64,000 nucleotides of DNA from CAYJLF01 sp964371055. Its GTDB lineage: Bacteria; Eisenbacteria; RBG-16-71-46; CAIMUX01. The DNA is taken from positions 1-64,000 of the forward strand of contig CAYJLF010000006.1 in assembly GCA_964371055.1 (NCBI GenBank). The letters are read 5' to 3'. The position numbers were made by a program, and so were the translations under genes. Each line of letters begins with the position of its first letter. Positions within the stretch are counted from its first letter, which is position 1. Below are positions 1 to 8,843 of the stretch, one piece after another. Below the pieces are notes generated by a model, which worked only from the letters and a program-made list of their open reading frames with translations, was not told the DNA's origin and searched no databases.

Positions 1-118
1 ACCGCCCGATCGGGATGGGCAGAAGCCGGCGCCGTCCCGCCAATCCCCAATCTTCTGGCCACGACTCTCGTGGTACAGTTCGGGGCCGGCGGCGTGAATT
101 GCGCTGCGGTGGAGAGAG
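1..118. other. Upstream region of the mrp operon
   Basis: No gene is visible here; the window edge cuts whatever lies to the left. The only structure supported is the extended -10-like element at 71-79 and a purine-rich ribosome-binding stretch (GGAGAG, 111-116) just before the mrpA ATG. Confidence 0.4.
71..79 (+). promoter_or_regulatory. Extended -10-like promoter element upstream of mrpA
   Basis: TGGTACAGT matches the extended -10 form TGnTAnnnT about 40 bases before the mrpA ATG. No good -35 box is seen at the expected distance, which is common for extended -10 promoters. The other genes of the operon overlap their neighbours, so this could drive the whole mrp cluster. Confidence 0.35.
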
Positions 119-2479
119 ATGCTCACCGTCCTCATCGCCACAGTGGCGGCCGCTCTGGCTGCTCCCCTCTTCGTTCGCCTCCCGGGCCGCGGGTCGCGGA
201 GCGCCGCGCCGTGGATCCTGGGCGCGGTCCCGCTGCTCGGAACCGCTTGGCTGGCGTACACGTTCTTCATCCGGGGCGGCGCCGACCTCGCGGCATCGTG
301 GGACTGGGCGCCGGGACTCGGCACGGCTCTGGCCTTCCGCGCCGACGGCCTGGCCATCCTCTTCACCCTCCTGGTGGGGGGCATCGGCGGCCTCGTCACC
401 ATTTACGCGGGCGGATATCTGGCCGGCCATCCCCGACTGGGGAGCTTCTATCTTCTCTTACTCCTCTTCATCGCATCGATGCTGGGCCTCGTCCTGGCCG
501 ACAACCTGGTTCTGCTCTTCGTCTGCTGGGAGCTGACCAGCATCACCTCCTTCTTCCTCATCGGCTTCGATCGCGAGAAGGAGTACGCCCGCAAGGCGGC
601 CCAGAAGGCGCTGCTGACCACGGGGGCGGGAGGCCTGGCCCTGCTGGGGGGCCTGGTGCTGCTGGCCACCATGGCGCAACGGGCCGGGCTCGACCCGTCG
701 TCCTCGCTGACTCTGTCGCGGCTGCCGGAGGTAGGCGAGGCGCTCCGAGCCGATCCGCTCTACCCGGCGGCGGTTGGATTGATCCTGTTGGGGTGTTTCA
801 CCAAGAGCGCCCAGATGCCGTTCCACTTCTGGCTGCCGGCGGCGATGGCCGGACCGGCGCCGGTGTCGGCGCTGCTCCACTCCGCCACAATGGTCAAAGC
901 AGGCATCTTCCTCCTGGCGCGCCTGCACGAACCGCTCGGCGGCACCGCGTTCTGGACTGGATCGCTCACGATCGCCGGCGCGATCACCATGGTCGGAGGC
1001 GCCCTCCTCGCGCTGGGTCGACGCGATCTCAAGGCTCTCCTAGCCTATACCACGGTCAGCGCCCTTGGCACGCTCGTTCTCCTGATCGGTCTCGGTTCGG
1101 ATCGGGCCATCGCGGCCATGGTGATCTTCCTGACGGTGCACGCCCTCTACAAGGCCACCCTCTTCATGGTGATCGGCAATGTCGATCACGAGGCGGGTAC
1201 CCGTGACCTTGTTCATCTGGGCGGGTTGAGCCGCGCCATGCCGATCACGATGGCCGCGGCCGTGCTCGCCGCGCTCAGCCAGGCGGGCGCTCCGCCCGCC
1301 CTCGGCTACCTGGGGAAAAAGCTCGCCCTGCAGGCGAAGCTCGACTTCGGCACCTTGAGTGAATGGCTGGTCGTGGCCGCGATCGTCACCAACATCGCCA
1401 TGGTCGCCGTGGCGCTGGTGATCGCCCTGCGCCCTTTCTGGGGGCGCACGGTGGTTCCGGTGCGGCGGGTCCACGAGGCGCCCGTCACCATGCTGGCCGG
1501 CCCGGTGCTGCTGGCCGCGCTGGGTCTCATCATCGGCCTGGTGCCGGCCGTCTTCGGCCGCTCGCTCGGCGCGGCGGCGGCCTCCGCGGTTGCCGGCACG
1601 CCGATCACGATCCAGCTGAAGATCTGGTCCGGCCTGAGCGTGGAGGCACTGACTCTGCTGGGAGTCAGCCTCTTCGGATTCGGCGCGGGGTTTCTCGTCT
1701 ACCGGCGCCTGCACCTGCTCTGGCACCGGCCCAGCCTGCCGGCGGTGCTCATCCCCCTCTCGCCGACGATCCTGTACGAGCGCGGACTCGCCGGGCTCTT
1801 CGCGGTCGCCGCCTGGCAGACCCGCCAACTCCAGCGCGGGGTCCTGCGCTTCTACGTGGCTGTCGTCGTCCTCGCCGTCGTGGCCCTGGTTCTTCCCTGG
1901 CTGGCGCGGGCCGCGCCTCCGGCCGCCTGGGCGGCTGATCTCGCCGAGGTCGCACTCCACGAGTTCCTGCTGGTCCTCGTGATCCTGGCCGGGACCGTCG
2001 GGGCCGTCTTCACCCGACGCCCGATCGTCGCGGTCATGGTGGCCGGAGCGGCCGGAGTCGGCCTGGCCCTCGTCTTCGCATCTTACGGCGGCGTCGATCT
2101 GGCGATCACCCAGATCCTGGTCGAGACACTCCTCGTGGTGCTGTTCGCCACGATCCTGCGCCGCCTCCCCCCCCGGATGACGGGGACCGGGCGGATCGCC
2201 CGGATCCGCGATGTCGGGATCGCCGCGCTCGGCGGAACGCTGGCCGTGCTGCTGGTCCTGGTCGGCGCGTCGGGAGACAGCGGACGCCACGTCGCCGCCT
2301 CCATGCTCGAGCGCTCGGTTCCGGAGGCGTTCGGTCGCAACGTCGTCAACGTGATCCTGGTCGACTTCCGGGCCCTCGACACGCTCGGCGAGATCACCGT
2401 CGTGGCGGCCGCCGCCGTGGCGATCGGATGCCTGCTGCGGGGTCGCCGGCGCCGGCCCACGCCGGGAGGCGCATCGTGA
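119..2479 (+). CDS. mrpA: Na+/H+ antiporter subunit A (MrpA/MnhA)
   Basis: Largest membrane subunit of the Mrp cation/proton antiporter, 786 aa, close to the usual size for MrpA. The central part is a complex-I-like proton-antiporter domain: the conserved glutamate lies in CWELTS (E138), and the proton-path lysines in FTKSAQ (K229) and MVKAG (K260). The C-terminal part carries the MbhD/DUF4040-like region and an MbhE-like end (NVILVDFRALDTLGE), as expected for group-1 MrpA. The start ATG follows GGAGAG. Its stop overlaps the GTG start of mrpB (GTGA), so translation is probably coupled. It works with the six following genes to exchange Na+ (or other monovalent cations) for H+ at the inner membrane. 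Confidence 0.95.
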   Translation: MLTVLIATVAAALAAPLFVRLPGRGSRSAAPWILGAVPLLGTAWLAYTFFIRGGADLAASWDWAPGLGTALAFRADGLAILFTLLVGGIGGLVTIYAGGYLAGHPRLGSFYLLLLLFIASMLGLVLADNLVLLFVCWELTSITSFFLIGFDREKEYARKAAQKALLTTGAGGLALLGGLVLLATMAQRAGLDPSSSLTLSRLPEVGEALRADPLYPAAVGLILLGCFTKSAQMPFHFWLPAAMAGPAPVSALLHSATMVKAGIFLLARLHEPLGGTAFWTGSLTIAGAITMVGGALLALGRRDLKALLAYTTVSALGTLVLLIGLGSDRAIAAMVIFLTVHALYKATLFMVIGNVDHEAGTRDLVHLGGLSRAMPITMAAAVLAALSQAGAPPALGYLGKKLALQAKLDFGTLSEWLVVAAIVTNIAMVAVALVIALRPFWGRTVVPVRRVHEAPVTMLAGPVLLAALGLIIGLVPAVFGRSLGAAAASAVAGTPITIQLKIWSGLSVEALTLLGVSLFGFGAGFLVYRRLHLLWHRPSLPAVLIPLSPTILYERGLAGLFAVAAWQTRQLQRGVLRFYVAVVVLAVVALVLPWLARAAPPAAWAADLAEVALHEFLLVLVILAGTVGAVFTRRPIVAVMVAGAAGVGLALVFASYGGVDLAITQILVETLLVVLFATILRRLPPRMTGTGRIARIRDVGIAALGGTLAVLLVLVGASGDSGRHVAASMLERSVPEAFGRNVVNVILVDFRALDTLGEITVVAAAAVAIGCLLRGRRRRPTPGGAS

Positions 2480-2910
2480 ACTGGATACCGCTGCGGGTCA
2501 TCAGTCGCCCCATGACCCTGCTTCTGGTCGGCATGTCGCTGCTGGTGCTGCTGCGCGGCCACAACGAACCAGGCGGCGGCTTCATCGGCGGACTCCTGGC
2601 GGCGGCGGGCTTCGTCGTCTACGGACTTGCGTTCGGCGCCGAGCCGGCCCGCCGACTGCTGCGCATCTCCCCGGTCACGCTCCTGTCCGCCGGGCTTCTG
2701 CTCGCGGCCGGCAGCGGCATTCCAGCGCTGTTCACCCGCCGCCCGTTCATGACCGGACTGTGGTGGGGTCAGCTGTTGCAGCTCGGCAAGTTCGGCACCG
2801 TGCTGCTCTTCGATGTCGGCGTCTACCTCGTGGTCTTAGGCGCGATCTCCTACCTCCTGCTTGGTCTGCTCGACCCGGATCCCGGCCACAGCGGGGAGGA
2901 CGAGCCATGA
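2476..2910 (+). CDS. mrpB: Na+/H+ antiporter subunit B (MrpB/MnhB)
   Basis: 144-aa membrane subunit of the Mrp antiporter. It begins with a GTG that overlaps the mrpA stop; the open frame runs further upstream, but the MrpB family start (VNWIPLRVISRPMTLLL) sits exactly at this GTG. It shows the family pattern of hydrophobic helices and the RGHNEPGGGFIGGL segment near residue 30-45, which is diagnostic for MnhB. Its own stop overlaps the mrpC start (ATGA). It has no known enzyme activity by itself and is needed to assemble the complex. Confidence 0.93.
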   Translation: MNWIPLRVISRPMTLLLVGMSLLVLLRGHNEPGGGFIGGLLAAAGFVVYGLAFGAEPARRLLRISPVTLLSAGLLLAAGSGIPALFTRRPFMTGLWWGQLLQLGKFGTVLLFDVGVYLVVLGAISYLLLGLLDPDPGHSGEDEP

Positions 2911-3254
2911 CGCTGCTGCTGGCGCTGCTGGTCGGAGCCTTCTTCACTGGGGGGATCTACCTGCTGCTGCAGCGCAGCCTCGCACGCCTGCTGGTAGGGC
3001 TTCTGCTGCTCAGCAATGGGGCCAATCTGGCGGTGTTCGTCATGGGCGGACTCACGCGCAGCGCCCCTCCCCTGGCGGCAGAGGGGGAGATGGCCCCGCC
3101 CCCGGGGGTCGCAGATCCGCTCCCGCAGGCACTCGTCCTGACCGCCATCGTGATCGGCTTCGCCTTGATCGCATTCGCGGCGGTCCTGCTGTGGCGGACC
3201 CACGAGGCAGCCGGCACGGACGATCTCGATCAGATTAGGAGCACGGACGGATGA
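2907..3254 (+). CDS. mrpC: Na+/H+ antiporter subunit C (MrpC/MnhC)
   Basis: 115-aa membrane subunit, NuoK-like. Three hydrophobic helices are visible and the GLLLLSNGANL segment around residues 30-42 is the MrpC/NuoK signature. The ATG overlaps the mrpB stop (ATGA) and the stop overlaps the mrpD ATG in the same way. The loop between helices 2 and 3 is rich in proline and glycine, ordinary for this subunit. Part of the seven-gene Mrp operon. Confidence 0.93.
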   Translation: MTLLLALLVGAFFTGGIYLLLQRSLARLLVGLLLLSNGANLAVFVMGGLTRSAPPLAAEGEMAPPPGVADPLPQALVLTAIVIGFALIAFAAVLLWRTHEAAGTDDLDQIRSTDG

Positions 3255-4789
3255 GCGCGCTGCCTGTCCTCCCGCTGGTTCTCCCGGTGATCGGCGTCGG
3301 GCTCTGCCTGGTAACCCGGCGCCTTCCCCGGCTGCAGGCCGCGGCGGGGCTCGCGGCCGCGATCGCGCTCCTGCCGGTGGCCATCGCCCTTGTCGCCCGC
3401 ACCTCCGCCGGACCTCCGATCGTCGCGCACATCGGGGGGTGGCCCGCGCCTCTAGGCATCACTCTCGTCGCCGATCTCTTCAGCGCGCTCATGCTGCTCC
3501 TGGCGGCGGTCATGGCCACGTCGGCGGCGATCTACGCCCGGATCGAGGTCCGCCGGGCCGCAGGGCACCGTGCCTTTTTCCCCCTGCTGCATGTCCTGAT
3601 GCTCGGCGTCAACGGCGCCTTCATGACGGGAGATCTCTTCAACCTCTACGTCTGGTTCGAAGTGCTGCTGATGGGCAGCTTCGGGCTTCTCGTCGTGGAG
3701 GAGGGACGCGCGGGCATCGAGGCCGCGCTGAAGGCGCTGACCTTGAACCTGCTCGGTTCATTGCTCTTCCTGATCGCGGTCGGCGCCACGTACGGACTGG
3801 CCGGCACGCTCAACCTGGCCGACCTCCATCTGCGCATCCCCGCGATCTACGCGGCGCGGCCGGAGGCGGTCACCGCAGTCGCGGCGATGCTCGCGGCGGC
3901 CTTCGCTCTGAAGGCGGCCCTCTTCCCTCTCTACTTCTGGCTGCCGGCGAGCTATCACGTGCCGGCGGCGGGGATTTGCGCGCTCTTCGCCGCCCTGCTG
4001 ACCAAGGTCGGGGTCTACGCGCTGGTGCGTCTCTTCACCCTGCCGTTCGCCGCGGTCACCGCCCTGCCGGCGATCATCCTGGCCGTCTCGATCGCCACCA
4101 TGCTGAGCGGCGTGCTCGGCGCGGTGACGCAATTCGAGATCAAGCGGATCCTCGCCTGGCACAGCATCAGTCAGGTTGGCTACATCGTGGTCGGCATCGG
4201 TCTCCTGGCCGCCCCCGATCCGACCATCAGGCTGGCCGGCTTGGCCGCGACCGTCTTTTTCACCCTGCACCATGGTCTGGTCAAGCCGGCGCTGTTTCTG
4301 ACGGCCGGCCTCGTCCGACACCACGCCGGCACCACCGAGCTCCGATCCCTCGGGGGAATGATGGCCGCGCAGCCGGCGCTGGCCGCGCTCTTCCTCCTGG
4401 CCGCGGGCTCCCTGGCCGGGATCCCGCCCCTCTCAGGATTCTGGGCGAAACTCGCCGTCGTACGGGTGGCCGCCGCCGCCGAGGCGTGGGGGGTGATGGC
4501 GGCCGCCCTGGCGGCGGGCTTGCTGACACTGCTCAGCATGCTCAAGATCTGGAACGAGGTCTTCTGGAAGCCGCTTCCGGAGGGGAGGCCGGCCGGTCCG
4601 GCGCGACGCCGACATCCGGCTCTCTGGGCGCCCACCGTCGCCCTCGTGCTTCTGGTGACCCTTCTCGGGATCTGGCCGCAGCCGCTTCTGTCTCTGTCCC
4701 ACCGTGCGGCCCGAGCCGTGCTCGATCCGGCGTCCTATGTAACGGCCGTGCTCGGCCAGGAGCAGACCCCGTGGCACCCTTTGCCCTGA
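3251..4789 (+). CDS. mrpD: Na+/H+ antiporter subunit D (MrpD/MnhD)
   Basis: 512-aa antiporter-like subunit related to NuoM/NuoN. The proton-antiporter domain shows the conserved glutamate in YVWFEVLLMG, the lysines in FALKAALFPLYFWLP and LLTKVGVY, and the histidine-containing helix near FFTLHHGLVKPALF. Size and motif order match MrpD. The ATG overlaps the mrpC stop. With MrpA it forms the proton and cation translocating core. The end of the frame overlaps the mrpE start by 19 bases. Confidence 0.95.
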   Translation: MSALPVLPLVLPVIGVGLCLVTRRLPRLQAAAGLAAAIALLPVAIALVARTSAGPPIVAHIGGWPAPLGITLVADLFSALMLLLAAVMATSAAIYARIEVRRAAGHRAFFPLLHVLMLGVNGAFMTGDLFNLYVWFEVLLMGSFGLLVVEEGRAGIEAALKALTLNLLGSLLFLIAVGATYGLAGTLNLADLHLRIPAIYAARPEAVTAVAAMLAAAFALKAALFPLYFWLPASYHVPAAGICALFAALLTKVGVYALVRLFTLPFAAVTALPAIILAVSIATMLSGVLGAVTQFEIKRILAWHSISQVGYIVVGIGLLAAPDPTIRLAGLAATVFFTLHHGLVKPALFLTAGLVRHHAGTTELRSLGGMMAAQPALAALFLLAAGSLAGIPPLSGFWAKLAVVRVAAAAEAWGVMAAALAAGLLTLLSMLKIWNEVFWKPLPEGRPAGPARRRHPALWAPTVALVLLVTLLGIWPQPLLSLSHRAARAVLDPASYVTAVLGQEQTPWHPLP

Positions 4790-5244
4790 ACCTCTTGATC
4801 ACGGGCCTCTGGGTAGTCGTGAGCGGCGACCCGGGAGCGCTGAACGCGGCGGTCGGATTCCTGGTCGGCCTCGGACTCCTGTGGTGGCTCTGGCCGCGGG
4901 ACCAGGACCGCCGGTACTTCCGGAAGATCCCGGCCGGGCTCGGCTTCGCCGCCTTCTTTCTGTGGGAGCTCCTGCTCTCCTCGCTGCGCGTGGCGTACGA
5001 CGTGGTCACCCCTCCGCCTCTCCGTCGGCCTGCCATCGTCTGCGTGCCGCTCGACCTGCGCTCCGACGCCTCCATCGCGCTCCTGGCCAATCTCCTCACC
5101 CTGACCCCGGGGACGGTGGTCCTCGGCGTCTCGCCCGACCGCTCCACGATGCTGATCCACGCTCTCTTCGCGCCCGACGATGAGGCGTTCCGGCGCTCGA
5201 TCAAGAACGGCTTCGAACGCCGGGTGAAGGAGCTCCTGGCATGA
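4771..5244 (+). CDS. mrpE: Na+/H+ antiporter subunit E (MrpE/MnhE)
   Basis: 157-aa membrane subunit. I chose the GTG at 4771, inside the end of mrpD, because it gives the family N-terminus (VAPFALNLLITGLW); the same frame is open far upstream but only as a shadow of mrpD. The C-terminal half carries the family pattern NLLTLTPGTVVLGVSPDR. Its stop overlaps the mrpF start (ATGA). It is an accessory part of the Mrp complex. Confidence 0.92.
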   Translation: MAPFALNLLITGLWVVVSGDPGALNAAVGFLVGLGLLWWLWPRDQDRRYFRKIPAGLGFAAFFLWELLLSSLRVAYDVVTPPPLRRPAIVCVPLDLRSDASIALLANLLTLTPGTVVLGVSPDRSTMLIHALFAPDDEAFRRSIKNGFERRVKELLA

Positions 5245-5525
5245 CCGCGGCAGGCGAACCGGCCGCGACGGTCCTCCTCGTCCTCATGAGCGTCGTGGGC
5301 GTGTCGATGATCCTGGCGGCCATCCGGCTCCTTCGCGGACCGAGCCTGGCGGATCGCGTCATGGCGCTCGACGTGCTGATCGCCGCCGGCGTGGCCAGCG
5401 TGGCGCTTCTGGCCTGGCGGACCGGCCAGATGATCTACCTCGATCTGGCCGTCGCGGTCGCGATGGTGACGTTCCTCAGCGCGGTCGCGCTCGCCTGGTA
5501 TCTGGACAAGCGAGGTGATCCGTGA
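5241..5525 (+). CDS. mrpF: Na+/H+ antiporter subunit F (MrpF/MnhF)
   Basis: 94-aa protein with three transmembrane helices. The GPSLADRVMALDVL segment around residues 32-45 is the MrpF signature. Overlapping ATGA with mrpE upstream and GTGA with mrpG downstream place it in the same translationally coupled operon. Confidence 0.92.
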   Translation: MTAAGEPAATVLLVLMSVVGVSMILAAIRLLRGPSLADRVMALDVLIAAGVASVALLAWRTGQMIYLDLAVAVAMVTFLSAVALAWYLDKRGDP

Positions 5526-5935
5526 CGACCCTCGCCCTGATCCTGGCGGCCGGCGGCGCCGCGTTCATCCTCCTGGCGACCGTCGGGCTCCTGCGCTTCC
5601 CCGATGTCTATACGCGCAGCCACGCGGCGGGCAAAGCCGCCACCCTGGGGATTTGCGGCGTGCTGCTCGGCGCGGCGATCGGCCTGGGGAGCACCGGGGC
5701 CCTGGCCCGTGCCGGCCTGGCGATGGCGTTTCTCTTCTTCGGCATTCCGGTGGCGGCGCAGTTGGTGGCGCGCGCGGCGTTTCGAAGCGGGGTTCTGCCG
5801 GCGGCGGAGACCCGGCTCGATCCTAGGCTCTGCGACCTCGACGACGTCGTCGAAGAGGACGATGAAGTGAACGTGGAGCATGACTCGGCGTCGCCCGGAC
5901 CGGAATCCTCGGATCGGGCGGGGACCGACCGATGA
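5522..5935 (+). CDS. mrpG: Na+/H+ antiporter subunit G (MrpG/MnhG)
   Basis: 137-aa last subunit of the Mrp complex. It has three hydrophobic helices and the family segment LLRFPDVYTRSHAAGKAATLGI near the N-terminus, then a charged, acidic C-terminal extension of about 35 residues (rich in D and E) that is longer than in typical MrpG. Start is the GTG overlapping the mrpF stop. With this gene the seven-subunit group-1 set A-G is complete. Confidence 0.92.
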   Translation: MTTLALILAAGGAAFILLATVGLLRFPDVYTRSHAAGKAATLGICGVLLGAAIGLGSTGALARAGLAMAFLFFGIPVAAQLVARAAFRSGVLPAAETRLDPRLCDLDDVVEEDDEVNVEHDSASPGPESSDRAGTDR

Positions 5936-6032
5936 GCCGGCGGGTCCCATCTGCGTTACACTGTCCCGGGATCGCACTCTGGGGACACCGGGGTCGCGTC
6001 TCGACCATGGATGCAGGATCGCGGGAGCTCAG

Positions 6033-7373
6033 ATGAAGATCCTGATCCTGGGAGCCGGCGACGTCGGCTTCCACCTGACCAAGAAGCTCTCCGGGGAGGG
6101 GCACGACCTCACCCTGGTCGAGCGGGACCCGGAGAAACTGCGGCGGGCCGAGGAACAGCTCGACGCCCTGATCGTCCCCGGATCCGCTTCCAGCCCGGCC
6201 ACGTTGCGCAAGGCGGGTCTCGACTCCGCCGACGTGCTGGCCGCGTTGACGAACTCCGACGAGGTGAACCTCCTCGCCTGCCAGCTCGCGCGGCTGGCGG
6301 GCGTCCCCCGAAAGATCGCCCGGATGCGGAGTCTCGAGTTCGTCGAACCCGGTTTCGATCACCCCGTCGAGGCGCTCGGCCCCGATCTCCTCATCCACCC
6401 TGAGCGGGAGGCGGCTGACGCCATTGTCCGGCTCATCCGCCAGAGCCAGGCCACCGACGTCCTCGAGTTCGCCGACGGCGCGATCCAGCTTCTCGGGATC
6501 CGGCTCGAGGCCGACGCTCCCCTGCTCGGCCAGCCCCTGATGGAAGCATGGCAGCTCCTCGAAGGGACGCCCGCTCGCATCGTGGCCGTGGCGCGGAAAC
6601 AGAAGACGATCATTCCGGGGGGGAAGGACTACCTCTTCGCGGGAGACCAGATCTTCATCCTTTCGCTGCGCGAGGCCGCCAGCGAGGTCATCCGCCGGCT
6701 CGGGAAGGATGTCGTCAACATCCGCAACGTGATGATCCTCGGAGGGGGGCTCATCGGCCAGCTCGCGGCGCGCGCCCTGCAGAAGGAGATGTCGGTGAAG
6801 CTGATCGAGAGCCGGTCCGATCGCTCGGATGGCCTGGCCGAGATCCTCCCGGATACCCTGGTGATCCACGGCGACGGGATCGACATGGATCTCCTGGCGG
6901 TGGAGGGGATCACCGACATGGACGCCTTCGTCGCCGTGACGGGCGACGACGAGACGAACATCATCGCCACCCTGGTCGCGCGCCATCTCCAGGTGCCGCG
7001 CACGATCGCACTGGTCAACCGGACCGAGTATCTCCCGATCACCCCGACCATCGGCCTGGACGCGGTGGTGAGCAAGAAACTGCTCACCGTCGATGCCATC
7101 CTGAGATTCCTGCGGACGAGCAACGTGCAGAACCTGGCGTCGATCCCGGGGGTCGACGCGATCATCATCGAACTCGAGGCCAGGCCGGGTTCCCGCATCA
7201 CCCGCGCCCCGATCCGCAAGCTCGACCTGCCGCGCGACGCGGCCCTCGGTGCGGTCCACCGCGGCGAGACGGACTTCATTGTCACCGGCGAGACGCGCAT
7301 CGAACCCGGAGACCGCGTCGTGATCTTCTGTCTGCCTCGCGCGATCGACCGGATCGAAAAGCTCTTCGCCTAG
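6033..7373 (+). CDS. trkA: Trk system potassium uptake protein TrkA
   Basis: 446-aa cytoplasmic peripheral subunit that gates the TrkH potassium channel. It holds two tandem RCK units, each with a Rossmann nucleotide-binding motif: GAGDVG near residue 7 and GGGLIG near residue 235, each followed by an RCK_C-type half. Family length is about 450 aa. The frame is open further upstream, but the family starts at this ATG (MKILILGAG). A -10-like TACACT lies at 5957-5962, so trkA may have its own promoter after mrp. trkH follows 12 bases after the stop. Confidence 0.95.
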   Translation: MKILILGAGDVGFHLTKKLSGEGHDLTLVERDPEKLRRAEEQLDALIVPGSASSPATLRKAGLDSADVLAALTNSDEVNLLACQLARLAGVPRKIARMRSLEFVEPGFDHPVEALGPDLLIHPEREAADAIVRLIRQSQATDVLEFADGAIQLLGIRLEADAPLLGQPLMEAWQLLEGTPARIVAVARKQKTIIPGGKDYLFAGDQIFILSLREAASEVIRRLGKDVVNIRNVMILGGGLIGQLAARALQKEMSVKLIESRSDRSDGLAEILPDTLVIHGDGIDMDLLAVEGITDMDAFVAVTGDDETNIIATLVARHLQVPRTIALVNRTEYLPITPTIGLDAVVSKKLLTVDAILRFLRTSNVQNLASIPGVDAIIIELEARPGSRITRAPIRKLDLPRDAALGAVHRGETDFIVTGETRIEPGDRVVIFCLPRAIDRIEKLFA

Positions 7374-7385
7374 GATCCTGATCCC

Positions 7386-8825
7386 ATGCGCCCCGGGAAC
7401 ATCATTCACATCCTCGGATTTCTCCTGGCGCTCGCGGCCGCCTCGCTCCTGCTGCCGGCTCTCGTCAGCGTCATCCACAACGAAAGCCCGTCCTGCTTTC
7501 TGATATCGGCGCTGATCGGACTCCTGCCCGGCGCGGCGGCGTGGCGGTTCACCCGCGTCCGGGGAGAACTGCGCATCCGCGAGGCGACGGCGATCGTCGC
7601 GCTCGGATGGGCGACACTCTCCCTGCTGGGCAGTCTCCCCTTCATCCTGAGCGGCGCCCTCCCGCGCCTGACCGACGCCTACTTCGAGACGATCTCGGGG
7701 TTCACCACCACCGGCGCCAGCGTCTTCATGGATGTCGAGAGCCTGCCGCGCGGGATCCTCTTCTGGCGCGCGCTCACCCAGTGGATCGGGGGGATGGGGA
7801 TCATTCTGCTCTCAGTCGCCGTCCTCCCCTTCCTCGGTGCCGGCGGGATGGCGCTCTTCCGCGCGGAGGCGCCGGGACCGGTCAAGGACCGGCTGGTTCC
7901 GAGGATCACCGGCACCGCGAAACGACTCTGGGGGGTCTACCTCGGCCTGACCGTTGCCATGGTGACGTCACTGACCCTGGCTGGGATGGGCCTCCTCGAC
8001 TCGGTCTGCCACTCCTTCGCCGCCCTGGCGGGCGGCGGGTTTTCCACGCGCAATCAGAGCGTCGGCGCGTACGCCAGCGCGCCGATCGAGTGGATTGTCA
8101 TGGTGTTCATGGTAATGGGAGCCACCAGTTTTTCCCTTCACTACCGGGCGCTGCGCGCAGGGCCCCGCGTGTACTGGCGCGACCCCGAGTTCAGAACGTT
8201 CCTCCTGACTCTAGCCGCGGGCTGGCTCTTCATCGCCTCGCACCTGGCCCTGTCCGGGGTGAGGGTCGGTCATCTCCTGGTCCGGGAGGCCGGCTTTCAG
8301 CTCGTGTCGGTCCACACCACGACCGGTTTCTCGACAGCCGACTTCGCCGCCTGGCCGCCGGCCATCCAGCTCATCCTGGTAGGCCTCATGCTTCTCGGAG
8401 GCTGCGCCGGAAGCACGGCGGGAGGGCTCAAGGTCGTCCGACTCATCATCCTGGTGAAGTTCGTCCGGTCCGAATTCAAACGCTCACTCCACCCCGCCGC
8501 GGTCATTCCGATCCGCGTAGGAGACTCCGTCATTCCGCGGGATGTTGTCCAGGGTGTGCTCGGATTTCACGTGGTCCTGGCGTTCCTGTTCTTCGGTTCG
8601 ACTCTTGCGCTCACGGTCTTTGGACTGGACATCGTGACTGCGGCCAGCGCGGTTGCCGCCTGCTTCGGAACGGTCGGTCCCGGGCTGGGAAGCGTCGGCC
8701 CCCTCGGCAACTACGGTCACCTCCCCGACGCGGCCAAGTGGCTGCTCTCGTTCCTGATGCTGACCGGGAGGCTCGAGATCTATACGGTGCTCATGCTGTT
8801 TGCGCCGAGTTACTGGAAGAAGTGA
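7386..8825 (+). CDS. trkH: Trk system potassium uptake protein TrkH
   Basis: 479-aa inner-membrane potassium channel subunit, the usual TrkH length. Selectivity-filter loops are seen at SGFTTTGAS, AGGGFSTRNQS, HTTTGFST and the last repeat near CFGTVGPGLG. It forms an operon with trkA just upstream. With the Mrp antiporter it gives a Na+-out, K+-in pair for pH and salt balance. It is convergent with the MgtE-like gene, with only 18 bases between the stops. Confidence 0.95.
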   Translation: MRPGNIIHILGFLLALAAASLLLPALVSVIHNESPSCFLISALIGLLPGAAAWRFTRVRGELRIREATAIVALGWATLSLLGSLPFILSGALPRLTDAYFETISGFTTTGASVFMDVESLPRGILFWRALTQWIGGMGIILLSVAVLPFLGAGGMALFRAEAPGPVKDRLVPRITGTAKRLWGVYLGLTVAMVTSLTLAGMGLLDSVCHSFAALAGGGFSTRNQSVGAYASAPIEWIVMVFMVMGATSFSLHYRALRAGPRVYWRDPEFRTFLLTLAAGWLFIASHLALSGVRVGHLLVREAGFQLVSVHTTTGFSTADFAAWPPAIQLILVGLMLLGGCAGSTAGGLKVVRLIILVKFVRSEFKRSLHPAAVIPIRVGDSVIPRDVVQGVLGFHVVLAFLFFGSTLALTVFGLDIVTAASAVAACFGTVGPGLGSVGPLGNYGHLPDAAKWLLSFLMLTGRLEIYTVLMLFAPSYWKK

Positions 8826-8843
8826 CGGGACCGAAGCGGATCG

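Noticed and set aside
1040..2290. Long open frames on the opposite strand of real genes (for example 1040-2290, 5823-7478, 32863-35013, 37323-39266, all minus)
   Set aside because: They are antisense shadows of well-identified genes in GC-rich DNA; translations are Arg/Gly/Asp-rich low-complexity with no domains.
3439..4770. Upstream extension of the mrpE frame
   Set aside because: It lies inside mrpD and has no membrane-protein character; MrpE begins at the GTG at 4771.
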